NCBI RefSeq assembly: GCF_963677035.1
Contig: NZ_OY781472.1
Location: 1,674,001-1,738,000, forward strand
Direction of reading: 5' to 3'
Source of the DNA: an uncultured Hyphomonas sp.
Lineage (GTDB): Bacteria; Pseudomonadota; Alphaproteobacteria; Caulobacterales; Hyphomonadaceae
Length of the DNA stretch: 64,000 nt
Positions within the stretch are counted from its first letter, which is position 1. Each line of letters opens with the position of its first letter. Below the pieces are notes generated by a model. That model did not search any database and had not been told where the DNA came from. It saw only the letters and a program-made list of their open reading frames with translations. The position numbers were made by a program, and so were the translations under genes. Positions 17,668 through 24,605 of the stretch are shown here, in pieces.

Positions 17668-18651
17668 ATGCAAATAAATCAAATCTACGGGTTTTCTGTT
17701 GCCCCTATGATGGACTGGACGGACCGGCATTGCCGGGCATTTCACCGGTGCCTGTCGAAACGGGCCTTGCTCTGGACGGAGATGGTGACGGCGGATGCCG
17801 TGATCCACGGTAACCGGCAGCGCCTGATCGGCTTCAACGAGGCGGAGCATCCGGTCGTGCTTCAGCTTGGCGGCAGCGACCCGCAGAAGCTGGCCGAAGC
17901 GGCGCGCATCGCTGAAGGCTTCGGCTATGACGAGGTGAACCTCAATTGCGGGTGCCCGTCCGACCGGGTGCAGTCGGGCGCGTTCGGGGCGTGCCTGATG
18001 GCGCAGCCGGATCTCGTGGCAGACTGCGTTGCCGCAATGAAGGCGGCGGTCTCCATTCCCGTAACCGTGAAGTGCCGGATCGCCATTGACGATTTGCCGG
18101 CGCGCGAAACCCTGTTCACCTTTATCGACAAGGTGTCTGCCGCCGGGTGCGAGGTCTTCACCGTGCATGCCCGGAAAGCCTGGCTGAAAGGGCTTTCGCC
18201 GAAAGAGAACCGGGACATTCCCCCGCTCGATTATGATCTGGTCGCCGATCTGAAGACGGCCCGGCCGGACCTGACCATCATTCTGAATGGCGGCATTCCC
18301 GACATAGCGGCGTGTGCGGAGCACCTGCAACGCTTCGATGGCGTCATGCTGGGCCGGGCGGCTTACCAGACGCCCGCCATTCTGGGGGAGGTCGATGCAA
18401 TTCTGTTCGGGCAGGGGGAGGTCGTTTCGCCCTTTGAGGCGGTCGAGGCTTACCGCCCTTATATGGCGGCACGGCTGGAAGCAGGGGACGGACTGCATGG
18501 CATGACCCGCCACATGCTGGGTCTTTTCAATGGCCGGCCGGGCGCGCGCCTGTGGCGGCGGACCCTGTCGGAACGCGCCCCGCGCGAAGGGGCCGGGCTG
18601 GATGTGCTCGATGCCGCGCTGGACGCCGTGAAAGATCACGCCCCGGCCTGA
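17668..18651 (+). CDS. dusA: tRNA-dihydrouridine(20/20a) synthase
   Basis: 327 residues, the usual DusA length. An FMN TIM barrel begins SVAPMMDWTDRHCR. The catalytic-cysteine motif VNLNCGCPSDRVQSGAFGACLM is typical of DusA, as are FTVHARKAWLKGLSPKENRDIPPL and ILNGGI...GVMLGRAAYQ for FMN phosphate binding. The enzyme reduces U20/U20a in the D-loop of tRNAs. Its stop is 11 bases before a LexA box that belonged to comM before the element inserted. Confidence 0.95.
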   Translation: MQINQIYGFSVAPMMDWTDRHCRAFHRCLSKRALLWTEMVTADAVIHGNRQRLIGFNEAEHPVVLQLGGSDPQKLAEAARIAEGFGYDEVNLNCGCPSDRVQSGAFGACLMAQPDLVADCVAAMKAAVSIPVTVKCRIAIDDLPARETLFTFIDKVSAAGCEVFTVHARKAWLKGLSPKENRDIPPLDYDLVADLKTARPDLTIILNGGIPDIAACAEHLQRFDGVMLGRAAYQTPAILGEVDAILFGQGEVVSPFEAVEAYRPYMAARLEAGDGLHGMTRHMLGLFNGRPGARLWRRTLSERAPREGAGLDVLDAALDAVKDHAPA

Positions 18652-18661
18652 CACCAAATTT

Positions 18662-18676
18662 GTTCTTTATTTGTTC
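18662..18676 (+). promoter_or_regulatory. LexA (SOS) box, orphaned from comM
   Basis: GTTC-N7-GTTC, the alphaproteobacterial LexA site. If the inserted element is removed in silico, this box ends 44 bases before the comM ATG. That is nearly the same spacing as the identical motif before recN (40 bases). Today the next gene downstream on this strand is not comM; the casposon separates them by 14 kb. Confidence 0.75.
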
Positions 18677-18691
18677 GTTTCTGCGTGTTAA

Positions 18692-18710
18692 CCATTTTCC
18701 CGCTGGAAGG
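18692..18710 (+). repeat. Left direct repeat (target site duplication)
   Basis: CCATTTTCCCGCTGGAAGG, identical to 32870-32888. Identity runs two bases further (GA) on both sides, 21 bp in all. It contains the Shine-Dalgarno GGAAGG of comM. It abuts the left terminal inverted repeat exactly. Confidence 0.88.
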
Positions 18711-18748
18711 GATAAGGGAATTGAATAATTAAACGACGAAGTTGACCC
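18711..18748 (+). repeat. Left terminal inverted repeat of the casposon
   Basis: It starts GATAAGG and matches the reverse complement of 32832-32869 at 24 of 38 positions without gaps. The conserved blocks are GATAAGG, AAT, AACGAC and TGACC. A GACGAAGTT word in it (18735-18743) recurs at 18791-18799, and a six-pair hairpin follows at 18747-18763. Confidence 0.72.
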
Positions 18749-18806
18749 ACTCCTTTTGAGTGGCGCCGGTCAGTGCGCAGAATTTGAATTGACGAAGTTA
18801 GTGGCA

Positions 18807-21158
18807 CTACATCTGTAGTTTTCGTCTAACACCAAGCAGTATCAAAAAGAGTGTTGTGATTGATAGCAACGACTGTGCTAGCGATATTGATTTGAACGCA
18901 TATGCGCCGTCGTTTAGCGCAAGGGATGTATAGCAATAGGATGACATTGAATGGCTGTTAGTTTGGGCCATTGCATCACCTCTTGTACATTCGCTAATGA
19001 TATCCTTGGTTGGCCTACTGAAGACCGGGTTTAAATGGTAGAAGGGGCGGGTTTGCCCTTCAATGGCGACCCATGCTGCTGGGGCTATGCGATCGGAAAA
19101 ATTCTCTGGAAGATCCTCGTCCGGGATGAGTGCGTAGAGCGCAAAGGAAATAACTCCAATGCTAAGGAAAGCTAGTATGGATCGTCCAATACTTTCACCG
19201 TAGTCGGACAAAACTCCGTACAAGGCACTAATCCAAGCATCCGATCTAGGGACCTCTTTGTCTCCAAAGCGTAGCTGCCTTGCCTTCAATTCCTCTCGGT
19301 GAAATATTGCCGCCTGCCTGTTATCTTCGTTGTCTTCCATTGCCTTTCTAAGGGTTCTAAACGCACTAGATGCGCTCTTGAAATAGGCATTGTCGAATTC
19401 AATTTTTTCTGGCAGGCCGTAATCTTTTTTGGGATGTTTTAGAATTGCATCTAGCAGCGATCTTAAAGGGCGAATCCAAATTTGCACCCGTCCAACAGTT
19501 CCCACTAAAAATGGGTGAGTCACTCTGTGTGATTGCCACAAAAATCGAGAATTTCGAAAACTAATATTTTGATGGCATATGGCTCCATGAAGCAATAGTA
19601 GTTGGTCGAACACGGACGATTCGAACTTTGTTGTATTGCCAAAAATTCGATTGCTAAAATCTACGGTGCGGTGAAAGCGGACTCGGTTGAAGGATGTTCT
19701 CGAGAACGTATTTGAGGTAGTACTATGGTCGGCGCTGAAATCCGCCAATCCGAAAAAGTTCGTTCTATTAGTTTCGTCACCATCGAAACTAGCGTTGCCA
19801 TTAAAAGGGGTGTTGCGAAATGTGCAATCTCCGACGAATTGTGCGCCATCAAACGAAACGTTGTTCATAAATGTGGAGTGGTCAAAATTCACCGCCCCTA
19901 GAAAGCTCGTTCGGAGGAACGTGGGGCCGGTATGATGCGCGTTGGATCCAGTTCTGAACTCGAATGTGCAATTGGTGAATGATTTTTCGTTGGAAGAGCT
20001 TATCTGCAGCTCTGCTCCATCAAATGATGCATCTCCAGAAAAGCGATTATGGGAGACCGTAGTGTCTTCTAAAACCCTCGAATTGTGTAGGCGAAAATTT
20101 TGGAACTCAACAAGGGATATCTCAAGAACGCCAAAATAAGTATCTGACGCGTCAAAATCTTCGACCTTCATCAGAGTTCCAGAGGTTCCTTGAATTTTAA
20201 GGCTTAATGGCGCATGGGCATTGGGCGCTGAGACCCTGAATTTATTGGGGATGCTGCTGCCGCTTAGTACAATCGAAAAGGGGCGCTCCAAATTCTGAAT
20301 GCTGATGATTTGTCTGAATTTGGCATTGGATACAGTTAATTGTGGACCAAAGTCGATATTCGGATCAATCAGCTCGATAGTCGAGCTAGTGTCTCCAGTG
20401 TCCGTTAAGTTCTGAAGCAGCAGACCTGAACAAAATTTGCTGCATCTGTAGCGCTCGAGATCCGCGAGTTGAGCGGATTGAATTTTTAAATGGTATGGAG
20501 CGATACAGTTTTCGAGCCGCATCCCGTTTGCATTTTCAAAAGACTGTGCGAGCACAAAGCAGTCGATCAGTTCATCAACGGGGCCTATCGCATTTTGTGC
20601 ATTAGGTAGAATACATGATAGTTCGAGGCGGGCGGTGGGAGCAAATAGGTTTAAAGAATTAGGGTCCGCCACTACCATACCGGTGCTTATAAACTGATAT
20701 AGGCTGGAAAACTCGTTGTCCCGTCTGCCGCCAGCCGTATTCCACTTGGCTCTTCCTTCGTTGAGGATGTCGCCATTTAGATCGAAGGGGGGGATATGGC
20801 TTTTGGGCCATGTTGCTCCAAATTCGTCAGTGTACGTTTGTGCTAAAAAATCGTTCCGAAGAAAACTATTTACCCTCGAATTTTGGTGAAAATTGGTGCC
20901 CTGTAATCTTTTGTTCCAGCCATCGATTGTGAAGTCAGCAGATCTCCATTTTGCCAACCAAGCTAACTTTAAAGCGCGACAGTAATCGTCAAAAAACTTG
21001 TCGCCGGGCAGAATAGATAGGCTCTTCAACTTTTCGAGAAGTGCGGATGTTGTTTCAGCGGCATTTGTACCACTTGCTAAACTCCCATTATTCTCAAATG
21101 CTTGCTTGGCGAAGGATTCCGACTGATCGAAAAGAGACTGAAGTTCCGAGCTTTTCAT
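18807..21158 (-). CDS. Pentapeptide-repeat-like membrane protein (casposon cargo)
   Basis: 783 residues. The middle (about 330-560) shows pentapeptide-type beta-helix repeats with Phe every five residues (SGDASFDGAEL, GAVNFDHSTFMNNVSFDGAQF, GNASFDGDETNRTNFFGLADF). The stretch SAFRTLRKAMEDNEDNRQAAIFHREELKARQ is a hallmark of membrane-tethered pentapeptide proteins. Two hydrophobic segments follow near the C-terminus (SILAFLSIGVISFALYALI and SISLAQSLLSITTLFLILLGV). The N-terminal third is unique. The fold suggests a scaffold or DNA-mimic-like surface, but the function is unknown; defence or fitness cargo is possible. It is the leftmost gene of the element, pointing at the left end. Confidence 0.75.
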   Translation of the reverse strand: MKSSELQSLFDQSESFAKQAFENNGSLASGTNAAETTSALLEKLKSLSILPGDKFFDDYCRALKLAWLAKWRSADFTIDGWNKRLQGTNFHQNSRVNSFLRNDFLAQTYTDEFGATWPKSHIPPFDLNGDILNEGRAKWNTAGGRRDNEFSSLYQFISTGMVVADPNSLNLFAPTARLELSCILPNAQNAIGPVDELIDCFVLAQSFENANGMRLENCIAPYHLKIQSAQLADLERYRCSKFCSGLLLQNLTDTGDTSSTIELIDPNIDFGPQLTVSNAKFRQIISIQNLERPFSIVLSGSSIPNKFRVSAPNAHAPLSLKIQGTSGTLMKVEDFDASDTYFGVLEISLVEFQNFRLHNSRVLEDTTVSHNRFSGDASFDGAELQISSSNEKSFTNCTFEFRTGSNAHHTGPTFLRTSFLGAVNFDHSTFMNNVSFDGAQFVGDCTFRNTPFNGNASFDGDETNRTNFFGLADFSADHSTTSNTFSRTSFNRVRFHRTVDFSNRIFGNTTKFESSVFDQLLLLHGAICHQNISFRNSRFLWQSHRVTHPFLVGTVGRVQIWIRPLRSLLDAILKHPKKDYGLPEKIEFDNAYFKSASSAFRTLRKAMEDNEDNRQAAIFHREELKARQLRFGDKEVPRSDAWISALYGVLSDYGESIGRSILAFLSIGVISFALYALIPDEDLPENFSDRIAPAAWVAIEGQTRPFYHLNPVFSRPTKDIISECTRGDAMAQTNSHSMSSYCYTSLALNDGAYAFKSISLAQSLLSITTLFLILLGVRRKLQM

Positions 21159-21247
21159 GGTGTCTTTTGCAACAAGCCTCTAAATTTGTTGAAGATTATT
21201 TCAGCGACGCAATTGTAAAGTCTCGCATGTGAACATGATTCTACTTT

Positions 21248-22366
21248 CTAGTGTATCTGGTGTATTGGCATGATGATATCGATCCGTTCACACTCCAGGG
21301 CAATGAGCTTGGAGAGGGCGCATGATAATCGACAAACACCATTGGCGGTTTGGATAAAATCTTTCGCGCAGAACGAGTTGGATAGTGCTACCTTTAGAAC
21401 AACCCAATCGAAATTGGCCCTAACCGGCTCCATTAAGTCAAATACAAAAGAATCTAGCGCGTAATTTTGGCGTTGGTGAAACACCCCCAACCGCAGGTGC
21501 AAACCATGTGAGATTGCATGGATTCGCAATTTGGCTTCCAAAATAGCGTACGCATAATTCAGCATCGCATTTATGGGGTGAGTGGCATTCCGATTTACGA
21601 ACTTGTCTCCATTCGCAATCGACGTGCGCCCCTTGTAAACCTTCCACCGAGGCGGAACAGGGTATTGTTTTTCCTTGATCCAGCGAAGCTCAATTCCTTT
21701 CCAAGCGCGAAAGTACCGCTTCGCCACGACACCCTCCAAGCTCATGAGCGCATCAACGCTTTCAATGTCTCCAGCTTGAATGCGTTCAACGCCGGACTTG
21801 GTAGATGCTACGGCTTCCAGGCACTCTTTCGTGTCCGGAATAAACTCTTCCAGAACGCGTAAGCTGGATTCGAACTTCTCAAGAATGATGCTTTTCGAGA
21901 ACTCCAATCGCTTCTCGGGATCTGCTGCTGTCTCTAATTGCCATTTCAACAATTCGACATTGGGGCCAGCATGAGGTCCATTCACAATCGTTGTTGAACG
22001 TCCGCGCCAATCGATCCGTGTAAGCGTCACACCTTGCTCATCAAGCCAGTCGAGTACGGCAAGGGAGAAACCTCCTTTGCCATCTACGATGATAATATGT
22101 TCCGGAATGGCTGGGTCGCCGGGGAAGTAGCGGGTGGTCTCTTGCTTTTGCGGATAGTGGGTAAAGCCATCGCAGATCAACAAGGTACCTTTGTCGACGC
22201 GCAGGGAAATTCCATAGCCGGTTAGAATGAGGGGATGTTTCCGGCGATGACGTTGTGCGCGGAAAGGCGCTGAGTTTTCGACTTTTCGAACCCACTTTTC
22301 GGAGCGTTTTCGCCACTCATCTCTAAGGCCTTCGCGTTCAAAATCGCTATGCTCGGAATGGGCCAT
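21248..22366 (-). CDS. cas1: Cas1-like integrase (casposase)
   Basis: 372 residues. The N-terminal beta domain has LILTGYGISLRVDKGTLLICDG and PEHIIIVDGKGGFSLAVLDWLDEQGVTLTRIDWRG. The C-terminal helical catalytic domain shows the Cas1 residues: E211 in LMSLEGVVAKRYFRAW, H297 in LRLGVFHQRQ, and D310/E313 in FDLMEPVRANFDW. NATHPINAMLNYAYAILEA is the usual Cas1 helix. About 40 extra N-terminal residues are basic. There is no Cas2 and no CRISPR array anywhere in the window. In casposons Cas1 alone integrates element ends into a target site, producing a duplication. The gene starts 27 bases after the MerR-like gene, with AGAGG nine bases before the ATG, so the two form an operon. Confidence 0.9.
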   Translation of the reverse strand: MAHSEHSDFEREGLRDEWRKRSEKWVRKVENSAPFRAQRHRRKHPLILTGYGISLRVDKGTLLICDGFTHYPQKQETTRYFPGDPAIPEHIIIVDGKGGFSLAVLDWLDEQGVTLTRIDWRGRSTTIVNGPHAGPNVELLKWQLETAADPEKRLEFSKSIILEKFESSLRVLEEFIPDTKECLEAVASTKSGVERIQAGDIESVDALMSLEGVVAKRYFRAWKGIELRWIKEKQYPVPPRWKVYKGRTSIANGDKFVNRNATHPINAMLNYAYAILEAKLRIHAISHGLHLRLGVFHQRQNYALDSFVFDLMEPVRANFDWVVLKVALSNSFCAKDFIQTANGVCRLSCALSKLIALECERIDIIMPIHQIH

Positions 22367-22393
22367 TTTATCCTCTCAAAATAAGAGGAAATA

Positions 22394-23506
22394 CTACGCC
22401 AATTTGACCTTAGATGCATGTAATTCCTGGATTAATTTTTCCAATTGTTCGTTGTTTTGAAGGGCGCTCCGCAACCGTTTTGGGGTTAGTATTTCTGCCA
22501 ATGGTCCGGACTTCTGAGAAAGGTGTCGCAGTTCCTGGGATATTTCCAACAGTCGTGCCGCTTGCTTCGCTTGTTCGCGAGTTTCTCCGAGCGAAGGGGT
22601 GTCGAATGCTGAATCTGCTCGGACTTGCATCCAACACACGATGATACCTGCCTGAAAAGATGCAGGAGCGCGTTCGAAAATCCAGCGAGCGGTTTTCAAG
22701 CCGAACGCTCGCGTTCCGAAAATCCAGGATGTCGCTGCATGAAAGTCGGATGCCGCTTTCATCCCGCAGAAGAAGGTATCCCGAGCGTCTGCGAGGTGCA
22801 TCATACCCGCACGGCTCGAAAGAGCGCCTTTTATCGGCGCATTCTGAATTTCACCGAACGCCTTCAAGATCCCAGGAAGCACATCAAAAATCTGAATGCG
22901 TTGGCCTAAGACCGAATCCTGATTGGTCTTACGCATACCCATTAGCAGCGAAACACCATTCAGTCGCTGTACTTTGTCTTCCAAGCCAATGTCCGGATCG
23001 AATGATCCTGCAATAGCGTCCAGGAGAATTCGAAGCGCGTCGGCCTGGTCTTCAGCAGAAACATTGCGTTTGGTGTTGGAGAGGGGAGGCGGAAGCTTCC
23101 CGGTATTAGCGAGCTCCAGGATTTCTCCATCAAGTGCATCGCCCGTTGCTTCGTCATCGTCTGCACGGCGAACCAGGTTCGTGATCCGCTTTGACCATTT
23201 TTGAACGTCCTTCGCGCTGCTCTCGATGAGTGGTCGCCAATAGCGCTCATCAACGTCATATCCGCGAAGCCAAAGCTGCCAGCCGACAAAATCGGCTTTC
23301 TTCTTGATCTCAAACAAGCGGGTGATTTCGAAGATCTGTGCAACAGATGAAATTGGATGCCTCGCTATTCCGGATTCCCTTGATGGCGGTAACAGGCCGA
23401 GCCGTCTCCAGCTCCTAAGTTCTGAGTCTTTTACGCGCACACCCTGTTCGGCCAACTTCGCATGAAGTTGGTCGCCAGTTAGATAGCTCTGATCTTCAAT
23501 AGCCAT
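22394..23506 (-). CDS. MerR-like helix-turn-helix protein upstream of cas1
   Basis: 370 residues from the ATG at 23506, chosen because GGAAAG lies just upstream and because upstream codons lack protein character. The N-terminus is a MerR-type winged HTH: LTGDQLHAKLAEQGVRVKDSELRSWRRLGLLPPSRESGIARHPISSVAQIFEITRLFEIKKKADFVGWQLWLRG. About 250 helical residues of unknown function follow. Being directly upstream of cas1, it may regulate the module or act as a DNA-binding partner that brings Cas1 to the ends, a role HTH proteins have been suggested to play in casposons. The latter is inference. Confidence 0.7.
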   Translation of the reverse strand: MAIEDQSYLTGDQLHAKLAEQGVRVKDSELRSWRRLGLLPPSRESGIARHPISSVAQIFEITRLFEIKKKADFVGWQLWLRGYDVDERYWRPLIESSAKDVQKWSKRITNLVRRADDDEATGDALDGEILELANTGKLPPPLSNTKRNVSAEDQADALRILLDAIAGSFDPDIGLEDKVQRLNGVSLLMGMRKTNQDSVLGQRIQIFDVLPGILKAFGEIQNAPIKGALSSRAGMMHLADARDTFFCGMKAASDFHAATSWIFGTRAFGLKTARWIFERAPASFQAGIIVCWMQVRADSAFDTPSLGETREQAKQAARLLEISQELRHLSQKSGPLAEILTPKRLRSALQNNEQLEKLIQELHASKVKLA

Positions 23507-23538
23507 AGGGCTTTCCACGATCTGGTGCGCTTCATATG

Positions 23539-23595
23539 GCGAATTTGGGGATTCGCGCGTGTGATTTCTGCCCCGCTCCACAAATTATTGGAGCG
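23539..23595. promoter_or_regulatory. Two palindromes in the divergent casposon promoter region
   Basis: In the 93-base gap between the divergent core operons there are two perfect dyads. GCGAAT-N6-ATTCGC lies at 23539-23556 and CGCTCCA-N8-TGGAGCG at 23574-23595. The right arm of the second overlaps the ribosome-binding site of the plus-strand HTH gene, a position suited to autorepression. Candidate binders are the MerR-like protein or the HTH protein. Confidence 0.55.
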
Positions 23596-23599
23596 AGAT

Positions 23600-24196
23600 A
23601 TGGCCAAGAAACGCAGGAACTATGCCGAAGAGTACCGACGGCGTGTTGAAAGAGGACTGGCGCGAGGCCTGACCAAGCAAGAAGCCCGTGGTCATGGTGG
23701 TCTGAAGGAAAAGCAAAAGCGTACCAGAAAAGAAAGCCGTCTCGAGACTCTTGAATCCACAGATCCTTTGTTCCGAGGGTTCGAAGCCGTTCGACAGGGC
23801 GCTGCAATGACGCCAACCGCTAAGCAGCTTGGGATTTCTCCTGAGCGGTTGAGCCGCTTCATTAAAGAAAACGCTGATATCGACCGGAAGTCGGGTCGTA
23901 TTGTCATTGTCGAGAGCAAGTTGATCTCAATTGTTCCGATATTCACCCAGGGGCGCAGCAAGAAGATTGCGGTAAATGCATCGATCCGTGACCGCATCAC
24001 GGAATATATGACGGCTGTCGAAAATTTTCTCCAAAGCCGTGACCCGGAGTTCTTGTCGCCTTTTGTTGGCGAGCGAGTGAAAGATACTCGCAACAGATCC
24101 TATCCGCTCGAAACCAATCCGAACCGATTGCTGGAATTGGAAGCCGCTGGCGAGTTGGACTTTGTGATTGTCTACAAAGGGCTCGTAGTACGATGA
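23600..24196 (+). CDS. Helix-turn-helix protein of the casposon core
   Basis: 198 residues from the ATG at 23600, preceded by GGAGCGAG. The N-terminus is strongly basic (AKKRRNYAEEYRRRVERGLARGLTKQEARGHG), followed by an HTH-like TPTAKQLGISPERLSRFIKEN and a beta-rich part (IVIVESKLISIVPIFTQGRSKKIAVNA). The basic N-terminus is of a kind also seen in phage and mobile-element proteins. It overlaps the HNH gene by four bases, so they are cotranslated. Likely DNA binding; exact role unknown. Confidence 0.7.
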   Translation: MAKKRRNYAEEYRRRVERGLARGLTKQEARGHGGLKEKQKRTRKESRLETLESTDPLFRGFEAVRQGAAMTPTAKQLGISPERLSRFIKENADIDRKSGRIVIVESKLISIVPIFTQGRSKKIAVNASIRDRITEYMTAVENFLQSRDPEFLSPFVGERVKDTRNRSYPLETNPNRLLELEAAGELDFVIVYKGLVVR

Positions 24197-24573
24197 GCCT
24201 CTTCGACGACTACAAACGCCATCGCGACCGCTACAACCGTCTGCGCAAACTCAATCAGCTTTTAGGATCAGAATACGAATGTTGCCCTTGGTGCGGACGT
24301 CCGCATGTGCGTCTGGAAATGCATCATTATGCACGTGAAAAACATGACCCAATTGCCGTGATTGCATGTCGCGATTGCCACGACCGCTTTCGCGACCGAG
24401 AGCAATTCGAACATCCGCCTCTGACGGAAGATCTAGGAGATCACCGAGAACGACAGCGCAGGCAATTGCTCGCCTTTGCCGACATGCTCGAATTCGTGGC
24501 CAATGAACTTCGGTCAATTGTAAACTCAATCACTTACAAAATGGGAACGAAGATCATCGACAAGGAACAGTAG
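24193..24573 (+). CDS. HNH endonuclease-like protein
   Basis: 126 residues carrying a His-Me-finger/HNH pattern with zinc cysteines: C31-PW-C34, then LEMHHYAREKHDP (H44, H45) and ACRDCHDRF (C59, C62, H63). The ATGA overlap with the preceding HTH gene and a 32-base gap to polB show one operon. HNH nucleases are a recurrent casposon component, proposed to act in excision or in processing replication intermediates. The C-terminal 50 residues are helical and unassigned. Confidence 0.78.
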   Translation: MSLFDDYKRHRDRYNRLRKLNQLLGSEYECCPWCGRPHVRLEMHHYAREKHDPIAVIACRDCHDRFRDREQFEHPPLTEDLGDHRERQRRQLLAFADMLEFVANELRSIVNSITYKMGTKIIDKEQ

Positions 24574-24605
24574 ATCAACCCAAACCAGAAAGACTTTCGC
24601 GCGGT

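Noticed and set aside
17443..18657. A 404-codon minus-strand frame opposite dusA
   Set aside because: Shadow frame; dusA on the plus strand has full family motifs.
23539..23556. Fur box in the casposon control region
   Set aside because: The arms GCGAAT/ATTCGC match the core of the Fur-like sites, but the spacing (six) differs from both fur-locus sites and no iron gene is nearby, so I list it only as a dyad.
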